A stretch of 64,000 nucleotides of DNA. Origin: Hippopus hippopus. Lineage: Eukaryota; Mollusca; Bivalvia; Cardiida; Cardiidae. The position numbers and the translations under genes were made by a program. Positions within the stretch are counted from its first letter, which is position 1. Every line of letters starts with the position of its first letter. A model generated the notes under the pieces. That model saw nothing but the letters and a program-made list of their open reading frames with translations, was not told the DNA's origin and searched no databases. The DNA lies in assembly GCA_946811185.2 (NCBI GenBank), contig OX328104.1:51010505-51074504 (forward strand), given 5' to 3'. Positions 53,577 through 63,921 of this stretch are shown one piece after another.

Positions 53577-53795
53577 AGAGCCATCCCCTGTCAACAGGGG
53601 GCTTAATGCATCTCAGTGATACATGATAAGAACCAGTCATCGTATTTTTATGGACTCGTAGAATCCTTTTTGCCTAACATCATGAGATTCAATGGTCATT
53701 GGAAAAGCAGAAAACTGACCAACGCCAAAAAGTAACGACCAAGGTCGGCCTGAGCGGACTCCATTAAGCCCCCTTTTTACAGGGCTTGTCTCATT
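53577..53795 (+). mobile_element. Family B element, hairpin lost
   Basis: AGAGCCATCCCCTGTCAACA, GGGGGCTTAATGCATCTCAG, CTGACCAACGCCAAAAAGTA, CCATTAAGCCCCCTTTTTAC. Confidence 0.82.
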
Positions 53796-54433
53796 TTCAT
53801 TTTGTTAGTAATATCGACATGGGTTATTGCACCTGCTTTCCCACATTCGTGTCATAAAATGGGACACAGGTGTTTTCTCTCTCAGAGAAGTTGTTTTCTC
53901 TACGAAAAATTAGGTGGGAGTAACACCAACTGTACCAATGAATGATCAACGTGTCGAAATTAGTGTTGGTCGCGCGTTTTCACGCAAAAGCGGAGGCAAA
54001 TATAACTGAAATTAAAAGAAAATCTAGTACATAAATTTATAATGGCAAAACATGGCATGAATGGTAATGCAGCTTGCGCTTCCGGTGATACAAAATGTAG
54101 AGTTAGGATAGCTTGTGGATTTCCACTTCCGTTTCAACAATAGCAAAAATTAACAACAGCTTGTTTTTCATAGATTTTACGCCGGTTTTGACAGTATTTC
54201 AGTCTTACCCTGTTCACTCTTATCTTCATGGGTTGTGCTAGTACTTGGTTTCGGCTCTGCACTGCCGATGCATATTTCACGTAACCAGCTGCGCCATGGA
54301 AGGGGGGGGGGCAACAGTTTTGTTTACTTCGAATCCAAAGTGTACGGATTCGAAAAATAGCTGTCTTAAGCCCGGAAGATAAAAGACACTTTACCACCGA
54401 GCCATACATAACCCCTGGAATAAGACTAAGACT

Positions 54434-54628
54434 GGAACTAAGAATAGTTGGTAAATACGGGCCCTGGGCCATTTTTACTCTTAATCTCGAGAATTTTCTA
54501 AACGTGAGAGTAACAAAACTTCTGATTGGCTAAACCAAATGGTTTAGCCAAGCAAAGTTGTGATACTTTCAAAATTCATGATTATATCATGAATATTCTA
54601 AAGAATGGTTGGTGACAATGGATCCTGA
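54434..54628. mobile_element. Family F palindrome, rearranged
   Basis: CTTCTGATTGGCTAAACC and GGTTTAGCCAAGCAAAGTT are the centre. The left flank carries AAGAATAGTTGGTAAATACG in the orientation expected of a right end, so the outer arm is joined the wrong way round. Confidence 0.7.
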
Positions 54629-54639
54629 TCTAAAACAAG

Positions 54640-55155
54640 TCAGAACATTTTAGCCTACATAGTTATTATGTACCGTGTGTAAGTACTCTAGTATTGCTGT
54701 AAATTCCTTCTGCATTCCTGATTTAGGCAATACTATAGGAGCACACAGCCATTATCGAAAGACACAAAGCTATCACATTTATACAAAGAACATATAGGAT
54801 GAAAGCCTGGGTTGTTTTGTGAAATGCTCCGGGCCGTAACCATTTTAACCCGAGTGTCAAAGCAAATAAAGCATCTGACAAAACAAACTCATGTGAATAG
54901 AAAGAAAGGCAATAAACTAAATGGGAATTTCCTTTTATTCAATCAGAAGCGGGTGTACCTAATCTAGTACGTAAATTAACGGGGACGAAAGAATATTATG
55001 TCTTCGTTGATGGTTTGCTTCTGTTCGACATTACCAAATTTTCCTAGCCGGGATAGGTTACTCTTTTTGCGTCCAAAACCCGCAGTAAATAAGTTTATAT
55101 AATAAGTTAACCTTTACCATTAAGAGGTAATATGAAACGCCATAATCAATCTTCG
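54640..55155 (+). other. Unannotated stretch
   Basis: AT-rich sequence without recognised repeat, RNA gene or plausible exon. Confidence 0.4.
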
Positions 55156-55160
55156 TTTAA

Positions 55161-55338
55161 ACCTTATTCTGCTAAATAACTAAACTGAAATTTTCAATTT
55201 GACAGTAAATACCCTTATATTGCTCTTTCAAAGTTGTATTTTGGGGAATAATACCTCTCTAGCGGACAGTGTAGATCCAAGGTCAGACTGCACGTTCTGT
55301 GCAGTCTGATCTTGATCTACACTGTCCGCAAAAGGTTA
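55161..55338 (-). mobile_element. Family A element, right end truncated
   Basis: It follows TTAA (55157) with ACCTTATTCTGCTAAATAAC and the core GGTCAGACTGCACGTTCTGT, and stops after CCGCAAAAGG. Confidence 0.83.
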
Positions 55339-55849
55339 AGGAAACATCTGTACTCGTTTAGCCCAATTCATCTTTATTTTATGAAACTATAATTATTCTT
55401 GTATCTTCATGCCAAATGTTGCCCCTGGCGGTTGCAAGGTTGCATATATGATAACCAATAGAAAATGCTTTTTATTTTCTTGTGGCCATCAAATAAATGA
55501 CTGCTACTATTTCCGGTTTTAAATCGAAGACAAATCCTTTGAATTTCTTCATTCCTTACACCGTATATATCGGTAATTAATATATATGTGCAAACAGGCT
55601 GACTAATTCTGAACCATTCTACACACTTCCAAGTTTTAACAGTTTTTTTTCTTTTTCTCTCTCTCTGGCTGTAAGGATGCATATAACTTTAAAGATCGCT
55701 CAAGGAGTTTAAATGTATCCAATAACACTAACTTGATGCTAAACATATAAACACGACTTCTTGGCAGGAAGTGGGATGTTCTTTCTTTTTTAAACTCTGT
55801 ACAGAAAAAATAAACTAACCAAGATGAGAGCTATGCTATGAAGACCGGA

Positions 55850-56080
55850 ATTGATTGATTGATTGATTGATTTAATGGTGTTTTACGCCGCTTTCAACAA
55901 TATTTCAGTCATATCACGGCGAAAGGTCACATACTCATGTATTTCCTGGTTCCACCAGTACTAGGCTAGGGCTCTGAAGTGTCTTGCCCAAAGACACCTC
56001 CACAAAAAACCCGGTGAATCCGGTGAGGCTCGAACCCGGTCGCAAATTCTTCACTTAACCATCGAGCCACACGGGACCCC
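55850..56080 (-). mobile_element. SINE-1, full copy with target duplication
   Basis: The reverse complement starts GGGGTCCCGTGTGGCTCGAT. Its A box is TGGCTCGATGGTTAAG and its B box GGTTCGAGCC. The body has GTCTTTGGGCAAGACACTTC, and the tail is ATTGTTGAAAGCGGCGTAAA followed by AATC units. GAAGACCGGA (55840) and GAAGACCGCA (56081) are the target duplication. It is a tRNA-derived, pol III-type retroposon. Confidence 0.92.
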
Positions 56081-56094
56081 GAAGACCGCAAAGA

Positions 56095-56255
56095 AAATGT
56101 ATCTAAGTTGGTTTTATTCCCTTCTCGTTTTTGAAAAGGCAGAAACCTTTTTATGGGGAAGGAGGAACTACTGGCCACCAGTATTTTCTCATTTAGTCGA
56201 GATGATTTTTGAGGTTTTCTTTCTCAGCGTTGTTAACTCTTTCACTACTGAATAA
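56095..56255 (+). mobile_element. Family C remnant
   Basis: GGCAGAAACCTTTTTATGGG, GAACTACTGGCCACCAGTAT and TCTTTCTCAGCGTTGTTAAC. Confidence 0.5.
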
Positions 56256-56337
56256 ATAAATTGCATTTCCTCAAAGGCTAAAATTACATTTCCTCTTCAA
56301 GATCAAGAGACAGTTCGGTCATAATCTAGAATGTAGC

Positions 56338-56418
56338 AATGGACAGTGCAGATCAGACTGCACGTTCTGTGCAGTCTGATCTTGATCTACACTGTTCACA
56401 AAAGGTTCTGGTGTCGTC
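56338..56418. mobile_element. Family A fragment
   Basis: GGACAGTGCAGATCAGACTG, GTTCTGTGCAGTCTGATCTT and CACAAAAGGTTCTGGTGTCG. The left arm is absent. Confidence 0.7.
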
Positions 56419-56420
56419 TA

Positions 56421-56586
56421 ACCCTTATCCTGCTAAATAAATTAAACTAAACTTTCAAGCCGATAGTAAAAACTGAATAATGCTAATCCAAACTTTTTGT
56501 TTTTGAAGAAAAATATCTCCTTATCAGACAGTGTAGATCCACACTATCTGCAAGAGGTCAGTGAGTCGCGCTTAGCAGCCTAGGGG
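56421..56586 (-). mobile_element. Family A element lacking its central palindrome
   Basis: The ends CCCTTATCCTGCTAAATAAA and GCTTAGCAGCCTAGGGG (before TTAA) are good, but the core is cut to GACAGTGTAGATCCACACTA. About 40 bp of palindrome is missing. Confidence 0.85.
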
Positions 56587-56612
56587 TTAAAAGGCTGTAT
56601 CGCTAAATCTAT

Positions 56613-56616
<4 letters not shown>

Positions 56617-56659
<43 letters not shown>

Positions 56660-56763
56660 GAGCAAGAGAGAGGGGAAGCAGGAGAGAGAGAGAGAGAGAG
56701 AGGGGGGGAAGCAGGAGAGAGAGAGCGTAGAGAGAGAGAGAGAGAGAGAGAGGAAGGGAAAGG

Positions 56764-56801
<38 letters not shown>

Positions 56802-56802
56802 A
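56617..56802 (+). repeat. (GA)n purine tract of about 185 bp
   Basis: It is nearly pure AG with a few C. The minus-strand Ser/Leu frames are artefacts. Confidence 0.95.
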
Positions 56803-56867
56803 TATTCTCGGGATATAGCCGGAAGTCCATCTGTTCGTCCGTTCGTCTGTGGGCATGGTCACACACA

Positions 56868-57106
56868 TATGAGCCATGTCCTGTGAAAAGGGGCTTAGTG
56901 CATCAGCAAAAACTTTCCGCGCAGGCTGACCTAGGTCAAAACTTTTCGTTATTGGTCAATTTTCTGCATGTCAAAGGACAAGTCTACGTCATGATTCTGT
57001 CGGTTGTTAAACAAAATGATCCTAATGGATCCATAATTGTGATGACTTGCTTGATATACAGCATCACGGAGATGTATTGGCCCTCTTTTGCCAGAGCATG
57101 GCTTAT
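56868..57106 (-). mobile_element. Family B element
   Basis: TATGAGCCATGTCCTGTGAA, CGCGCAGGCTGACCTAGGTC, TCGGTTGTTAAACAAAATGA, CCAGAGCATGGCTTATA. The left half of the hairpin is deleted. Confidence 0.85.
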
Positions 57107-57177
57107 ATACATGTATATACATGTCGCAAACTACCCAAGCAATATTTTTTGTCATCTGATTTGAAAAATTTGCCCAA

Positions 57178-57300
57178 CCTTTTTACCAGACGCTGTAAAT
57201 ATGGAAGACATACGACATAACCAGCATTTTCTTCTTTTACTACAATGTTTTCTACTTCTAGTCACATCCTATCATTTTAGACTGCTACGGGAATAAGATG
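57178..57300 (+). mobile_element. Family C remnant, deleted centre
   Basis: TTTACCAGACGCTGTAAATA, ATAACCAGCATTTTCTTCTT and CTACAATGTTTTCTACTTC. Confidence 0.5.
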
Positions 57301-57358
57301 GAGATATCACCTTTACTTTCTACGCACGTTGGGCAGTAGGACTTACACAGTACATAAA

Positions 57359-57834
57359 CCCTTCAGTGGCTGATCGCCACTCAAGGACCTTTTGCGGACA
57401 GTGTAGTTCAAGATCAGACTGCACAGAACGTGCAGTTTGATCTTTGATCTACACTGTCTAATACAGAGAGATCGCCCCTCGCCCCCCCACCCCCCCCCCC
57501 CAAAAAAAAAAAAAAAAAAAAACGTTGAAATTGCAAAATTATGAGTTTTACTACCGACTTGAAAGTTTCATTTCACCTACTTAGCAAATTCTTTTCGAGG
57601 ATTGGTGATAGTCATTGCGACAGGACTCAATCCTTTCTCACCGCTGATCATCGTTTCGACGATGGTTATGTGAGAAAGCAGCCAGTGGCTTGAAGGATAT
57701 TGTGCGGAGTACTGGTAAAAGAAACTCCAGGAAAGCATGGATAGGTGCACTGGCCGCCGCGATATGACTGAAATAATGTTGAAAACGGCGTTAAACACCA
57801 TACAATCAATCAATCTTATTTAGCAGGTTAAGGG
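57359..57834 (+). mobile_element. Family A element split by SINE-2
   Basis: CCCTTCAGTGGCTGATCGCC, palindrome core, expanded poly-C/poly-A, then TTTCACCTACTTAGCA. After the SINE the end resumes with TTTAGCAGGTTAAGGG before TTAA 57835-57838. Confidence 0.9.
57587..57815 (+). mobile_element. SINE-2, inserted in family A
   Basis: The 229-bp insert ends GGCGTTAAACACCATACAAT with AATC repeats. Flanking CTACTTAGCA and TTATTTAGCA are the target duplication with two changes. The 3' part (GCCGCCGCGATATGACTGAA, AATGTTGAAAACGGCG) equals the SINE-1 tail, but the 5' part has no clear tRNA boxes. Confidence 0.85.
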
Positions 57835-58048
57835 TTAATGCTTATAATGGCAGCAATCCTGAAAATGGATAAATATTAGTTCTTTCTCATCAAAATGAGA
57901 TCTATTCCTGTCATTTCATAGCAATGGACATATATGATTTCAAGGGAAGCTACTGCGTTAGAAATTCGTTTTGTCTGGGTTATTTCCCTTCCCTGAGTAA
58001 AAGTTCCCTTGACTATTGGATAAAAATAAGCCATTACGGTTTAAAATA

Positions 58049-58277
58049 ATTTAACTCTTAACCAGACAACAAATGTAAAACTAGTTCAAATTGATAGCAA
58101 ATGAAGATGACAAATTAGATATGGCTTGAATTATGAGATATTTCTATGAAAGGGTTAAAAGTATTGTGGGAGAAGAAGAAGATATTGTTTACCAGCATTT
58201 TCTCCTTTTCCAACAATGTTTTCAAAAGGCTTCTTTGTCAGGGTCCTTACAACATGGGCTTGTGTGGTAAAGAGTTA
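58049..58277 (+). mobile_element. Family C element
   Basis: TTTAACTCTTAACCAGACAA, AGTTCAAATTGATAGCAAAT, ATTGTTTACCAGCATTTTCT and GGGCTTGTGTGGTAAAGAG before TTAA. Confidence 0.83.
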
Positions 58278-58377
58278 AAAACATTTTCAGTCGGTAAAAC
58301 TGACCTTATAACTTGAAGTGCAATTTTGATCCTACTAAAAATGAAAATTTTATCAGATAATGTAGAAAACACCTTAT

Positions 58378-58649
58378 ATTTGAGCCATGCTCTGTGAAAA
58401 AGGGGTTTAATGAACCTGCAAAAATTTATCAAATCAGGCCAGCCTACAAAGTCTGCACAGGCGGACCTGGGATGAAACAATTTGCCATTGGTCAATTTTC
58501 TTCCTGTCCAGGGACCAATCTACCTCCAGATCCTTTTGATAGTTAGACAAAATGAATTTTAGGGATAAATAATTATGAAATGACTTGCTTGATATAATGG
58601 GTCACAGAGATGTATTAAATCCCCTTTTGCTAGATCATGGCTCAAACTT
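58378..58649 (-). mobile_element. Family B element
   Basis: TTTGAGCCATGCTCTGTGAA at the left and AGATCATGGCTCAAA at the right. The hairpin is decayed (CAGGCCAGCCTACAAAGTCT). Confidence 0.88.
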
Positions 58650-58765
58650 TAGTGCAATTTCCAGGCTATTTGAAATGTAAATTTTATCAGGAAAAGTAAA
58701 ACAGACCTAACAGGTGTGCTCTACCTCCGGATAAAAAATCTGTACACCAAAAAGCACTCTGTTAA

Positions 58766-59068
58766 CCCATGAAATACTGCTAAGTGTGACTGAATTTGCT
58801 TTTGTAGACAGTGTAAATCAAGATCAGACTGCACAGAATAATGAGTTTGATCTTGGATCTCCACTGTCTACAATATCCAAATATTGAAATTTCAAAGTTT
58901 CTTTTTCACCAATATGCTAGTGGTCAAACCCGAAAATTGAGATTTCAAAGTTCTTTTTTTCCAAAAACTCACACCATAACTCAGTGTATATCCAGGATCA
59001 GAGTGCATGTTTTGTGCAGTCTGATCTTGATCTACTCTGTACAACTTGAGTCACGCTTAGCAGTAACT
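58766..59068. mobile_element. Two family A elements fused head to head
   Basis: After TTAA (58762) one A unit runs in forward sense (CTGCTAAGTGTGACTGAATT, GATCAGACTGCACAGAATAA). A second in reverse sense (CCAGGATCAGAGTGCATGTT, GAGTCACGCTTAGCAG) ends at the start of the next C element. The join is near 58920-58970. Confidence 0.7.
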
Positions 59069-59072
59069 ATGT

Positions 59073-59297
59073 CAACCCTTTACTATGCAATCCCAAGTTT
59101 TCATAACCCTAAAGGAGAATGCCTTTTGAAACATAGTGGGAAAAAGGAGAAAATGTTGTTAACCAGCACTTTCTCCTTTTTCCACTATGTTTTCTACCCA
59201 ACCAAGACAAAATTCAGATTTTGACTCACATTTCCTTTTGTTGTCTGCAAATACTTTCAATTTGGACAAGTCTAACATTTTGTGGTTTGGTAAAATT
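59073..59297 (-). mobile_element. Family C element
   Basis: ACCCTTTACTATGCAATCCC, AAATGTTGTTAACCAGCACT, TTGTCTGCAAATACTTTCAA and GTGGTTTGGTAAAATT. It abuts the preceding A element and shares its CAACCCTTT. Confidence 0.85.
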
Positions 59298-59370
59298 TTA
59301 ACAGAATGATTTTTGGCATGTAGATTTTGTCTACAGGAAAAGTGAGACCAATTTTCACTGCCAGAAACTG

Positions 59371-59595
59371 TGATTGATTGAATGGTGTCTTACACCACTT
59401 TCAACATTATTTCAGTCCCAGTGAGACAGCTGCCATATTCCTGTATGTCCTAGGTTTCACTAGTACTAATCTAGGGCTTTGAAGTGTCTTGCCAAATGAC
59501 ACTCTAAGAAAAAACACAGTGCTTCCAGTGAGGCTCGAATCTGGGGCCTCCAGGTTATCAGCTCTACTCTTTACCACTGAACCACCCAGGACCCC
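59371..59595 (-). mobile_element. SINE-1, second full-length copy
   Basis: The reverse complement starts GGGGTCCTGGGTGGTTCAGT, B box AGATTCGAGCC, then CAAGACACTTCAAAGCCC and a GTGTAAGACACCATTCAATC tail. AGAAACTG and AGAAAACTTG at the sides may be the target duplication. Confidence 0.88.
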
Positions 59596-60466
59596 AGAAA
59601 ACTTGAAAGTAGCGTAGCAAAACTGAACTGTTTTGAGTATGAAGGGAAGCATTTCATATACTTAGCAGACTTGTAAAATGATAACACATCAAATATTGTT
59701 TATTTCTTTCCTTACACAAAAAAATATATATTATTCAAAAATCATACCATCACCAATGTACAGTAGAAAAATTACTATAACAGTGGAATATACACCGTTT
59801 ACAAAATGTAGAGGATATTTCTTTTCAATGGAAAAAAATGAAAAGATGTGTCGATTGATGTATTTCACTTGTGACTGCAAATATTATTTAAAGATAAAAG
59901 GTAAAGTTAACACTTTTTCAAATTTTTCCCTTTGAAATGAAGTAGCCCCTACTTTTTGTGAACAGTTAACACATGTATGTAATGATATGAAAAATAATAT
60001 TTACCTATATACATAAAAATTTAAAGTTTACAATATGCATGCAATACTTCATAGACACACAAAATAGTTATTTGCACAATCAACATATAATAATATAAAA
60101 TACATGTCCGTATGTGATAAAAGTTTAGTACTGTGTTTATATTTTTGTGAAAGTATTTATAAAAAACAATACATTTTGTTTCTTTACGTCTTTGGTAATT
60201 ATTTTTCAAAAGGAGATTGAGGTCTGTGACTACATTTCTTTTTAAATCATTCTTTGAGAAACGTTTCTATTTGAATCAGTCCCAAATTAAACAAACAATT
60301 AGACTTATTGGTATCTGTTTTTTATAGGGGCCTACCGTTATTTAGTTGTTATTTCAAAATCACAATTTCTTGTAAAACAGTGATAAATACAACTAGATAT
60401 ATTTTTCTTTGCAATTTTATAAACTGTATGGTTTTATTTAGTAAAAAAGGTACTATTTTAGGTGTT

Positions 60467-60694
60467 TTACTCTTTACTACACAACAAAAATGTAGACTTT
60501 CTCAAACTGAAAGCATTTGCAGATGACAGTTTAGTTATACCTAAAATGATGGAATTTGTCTTTGATTGGGTAGAAAACATTGTGGGAAAAGGAGAAAATG
60601 CTGGGTACCAGCATTTTCTCCTTTTCCTACAATGTTTTCAAAAAGTGCTTTTTCTCACATTCGTAAAAAACCCGTAATTATGTGGTAAAGGGTT
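60467..60694 (+). mobile_element. Family C element
   Basis: CTCTTTACTACACAACAAAA, TGAAAGCATTTGCAGATGAC, AAATGCTGGGTACCAGCATT and AATTATGTGGTAAAGGG before TTAA. Confidence 0.9.
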
Positions 60695-60704
60695 AAATAC
60701 AGGG

Positions 60705-61420
60705 ATGGTTGCTTTGCAACTGGTAACTCCGTCTATTTTTATTACATCAGATATGACATCATCATCCTGATTTGAATAAGTATCCTTGTAAAAGTGGTGT
60801 ATAATGGGAGACAAAAGACAGTTACTTCCCTTGATAGCTCTCCACTACTTACTAGGTCCTGAATAAGGAGGTACTTGGTTTTTATCCTTGATATCCTTTA
60901 CGCTTTATAGGAATGTTGAGGTTTAAATATCTCCTTCAAAATTTATCAAATCACAAATTCGATCTATTTGATACATTTCAATGGTATTAGTGTGAGGAAA
61001 TCGATTTGCAAGTATTATGAAGACCTTACATATACATCATAAGTCAAATTATAATAATCGCAACATCTCTTGGTAAAGCAAGGATAAAAACAAAGGAAAC
61101 CAAACGAAAGGACCTAGTTGCAATTTGGTTACCTTGGTTTTTATCTAACAAGGGAGATAATTTGGATTTCACTTTTTTCTCCCATTGATGATGTGACATT
61201 CCCAGAAGTCTTTGCAAACCTCTGGTGCGAAAATAAAAACACATCCTAGGAGGCTATGTATTCAATTGAGGAAATACCACTGAAAAACATTATGTTTGTT
61301 ACTTTTGTCCTTCTTTTCTTTTCTGATAATATCCCAGCTATCACCTTACTTAATTCAGTGTTAACTTATTTTTGTAAATTCAGTGAGCTTATGAAAATCT
61401 GACTAGCTCCCTTTAATAGT
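60705..61420 (+). repeat. Family H repeat, copy 2, with internal insertion
   Basis: CTCCGTCTATTTTTATTACA, TCAGATATGACATCATCATC match 45530 onward. Homology breaks at about 60785 and resumes at about 61187 (ATGATGTGACATTCCCAGAA). The 400-bp insert is a poor inverted repeat (GTACTTGGTTTTTATCCTTG against AAGGATAAAAACAAAGG). Confidence 0.7.
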
Positions 61421-63070
61421 CTATTTTCTTTGTACCCACCTGATTATTTTACAAAAACCACAAGAGATAAAATATTTTAAGAATTTAAAATGATTTTGTC
61501 TGTTAAACTCAATGTTAATTTTGTGATTTTGACAACTGGTAGAGGGAGTGCAAAAAGCAAAAAATAGAATAGCATACTGTTCTACAGTCAATTTGAAAAC
61601 ATGTACATATGAGACCAATCATATTGAAAAATAGTAACTTATCCTTACACAGACACATTTTCTATTGGTTGTATAGAGCCACATTCAAGAGACATTCTCG
61701 GAAACACAGAAATTGACTCTGGCAGGTATTCCTTTGTTATTTTCTTTTGGGAATAATATTATCAATTCTCAAAATTATGTTATGATATTTCACATCTTTT
61801 TGGTTAGGAAGATTGATAAACTTGCTGTGGTATAAAGGGTAAATGAATTCATAAACATATATGCATAATCATTTAATTCTTTTTCAAAGGGCTTAAGGTT
61901 AGCACTACATAACATTAAATTAACAAGTTTGTTTGTATTGTTAAGCTAGTTGTTATGACTAAATCTAAATATAGATGAAATATTTACCAAAACACTTGGT
62001 TTTACACTGATTTTTCCCATTTTGCTTGTTTTATTACAAACAAAACCAGTATTTTTATCATTATAATTATTATTATCATTGTTATTACTATGTAAAATGT
62101 TAATTTTTAGCATATTCTTTCTTTGAACTATTACTTGCTAGTATCCCTTCCCCTTATTCATATGTGCGATAAATCACAATTGACAATATTGTATATACAA
62201 TATATCTTGTAAATGTTATTTTTACAAAGTTATCTGAGCTACACATTATTATAGACATTCATATTTATCTTTTTACAGACAGGTCAAAATTGTCAAAAAA
62301 AACCCATGATTATTCTCCCATACAATGCTCTTTTCTGAGACAGTTCTAAAATTAGTGCAAACAGTGAAGAAATAATTTTATGTCACTATACAATACTCAT
62401 GATGTTTTCAGGTGCATAGATCAAGATGAACATACACTAAGTTGTTTGTTGGTCTTGACTTATACAGGCCAAACATAGTGACAGAATTATGTCATTACAC
62501 TGAAGCATGATTTCCGTAAATATATATCAAATCTTTTTTTATTCAATGTCAGGTATTGTTACATGTATGTACATGCTATTTTTATATTTATGGTTAAGCT
62601 TTGTAATGACGATGAACATAGTTCAAGTCATTTGGAAATAAAGTTCTGTTTTGTTCTGTTCTGTTTGTAATTGTTTACTGCTGTTCTCCATCTGTGTGTC
62701 ACTCCTCTGTGGCTAAGACCCAAAATGCTAAAATATTACTTTAGAGTTTTAATTGTTAAAAGCATGAAATTGAAAATGAAAAGTTGAGAAAAATCTGAAT
62801 TCTGCATGGTTTTTGTAAATAACTAACATTATAATAAAGAAGTATTGAAGATGTTCCATTTATATGCTTTGATCAAAACGTTAGTTTTTATACAAACCAA
62901 ATGGACTATACTACTACTACAACCACAAAACTGTAAAGGGTTTCAAGGTCAGACAAATCAACTTTTCAAACAATACAAATACTTGTCTGGAAAATAAGCA
63001 GAGAAAACATATCTCACTTCAATTTAACCCACTGTCACACGGTCCATGTCACATAGAAATATACTTTTCT
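61421..63070 (+). other. AT-rich stretch, no gene seen
   Basis: It is very AT-rich with no repeat family recognised. An AATAAA at 62637-62642 followed by GTTCTGTTTTGTTCTGTTCT looks like a poly(A) site, but no coding exon upstream could be identified, so it is left unassigned. Confidence 0.4.
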
Positions 63071-63073
63071 TAA

Positions 63074-63295
63074 CTCTTTAACAAATGACAAAATTTTAGA
63101 CTGGTATAAATTGAAAGGATTTGCAGACGACAAATTAAAGATGGCTGAAATGGCAGAATTTGTCCTTGATAGAGTAGAAAACATTGTGGGAAAATGAGAG
63201 AATGCTGGTTACCAGCATTTTTTCCTTTTCCCACAATGTTTTCAAAATACTTCTCTCCTAAGATCGTTAAAACCCGGGATTGTTTGGTAAAGGGT
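63074..63295 (+). mobile_element. Family C element, best reference copy
   Basis: It starts CTCTTTAACAAATGACAAAA after TTAA and contains TGAAAGGATTTGCAGACGAC and AATGCTGGTTACCAGCATTT. It ends GGGATTGTTTGGTAAAGGG before TTAA. Confidence 0.9.
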
Positions 63296-63444
63296 TAATA
63301 GTGTAAAAAAAGAAGCCACTGCTCACACTGTTTGAACAATGGCTACATGTATATTAAAGCCATCCCAAGTTTCTTTTACTTGTTCTCTCAGTAATGTTTA
63401 ATGTCTCTAGCTCGCATTTATGATTAAATGAAACCTTTTCCAAA

Positions 63445-63650
63445 CAAGCCTGTTTATTGTTAACAACCTTGATGAAGAAAGCTTTTGAAAAGATTGTGGG
63501 AAAAAGGAAAAATTGCTTATAACAAGCAATATCCTCTTTCCCTGAAATGTTTTCTACCCCATAGGAGAACTCCAGCTTATTTGTACCAATTTCAAATTTG
63601 TTCCATCTAAATACTGTCAATCTGGAAAAGTCCAAAATTAATAGCTTGGA
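63445..63650 (-). mobile_element. Family C element, diverged
   Basis: ACAACCTTGATGAAGAAAGC, AAAAGATTGTGGGAAAAAGG, TGCTTATAACAAGCAATATC and TCAATCTGGAAAAGTCCAAA. Confidence 0.7.
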
Positions 63651-63921
63651 AGCCTTCATAGATAACGGCAGAAAAACGGTACCAAGTTCAACATACATTG
63701 CAAAAATTCATTTATCATTGAAAAGTCTCAAAAATTCTCAAAGTGGTGTGAAAATGTTGGGTAATTCTCCACCTTGTTCATGTTTGCACAAGCCCGGTCA
63801 ACATTCAAGGTCATTGGTGGAGGCCCACAGCTAAACACCCCAACCTGTTGTACCTGAAAACAAAGATTATGTTTTAAACAAAATAATGCATACAACTATT
63901 ATGACACAATTGTTTGTTCCT

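Noticed and set aside
54330..54425. Another tRNA-like stretch on the minus strand (GGCTCGGTGGTAAAG)
   Set aside because: The A-box-like part is present, but the spacing to any B-box-like sequence is poor and no SINE body follows.
55850..56080. tRNA gene (A and B boxes present)
   Set aside because: The boxes are in a SINE with body, tail and target duplication; the sequence does not fold to a complete tRNA cloverleaf with acceptor stem.
56587..56877. Ser/Leu-rich frames of 83-96 codons on the minus strand
   Set aside because: They are translations of the (GA)n tract.
62637..62660. AATAAA with T/G-rich downstream sequence as the 3' end of a second gene
   Set aside because: No coding exon upstream on the plus strand could be supported, and the region is AT-rich enough for chance hexamers.
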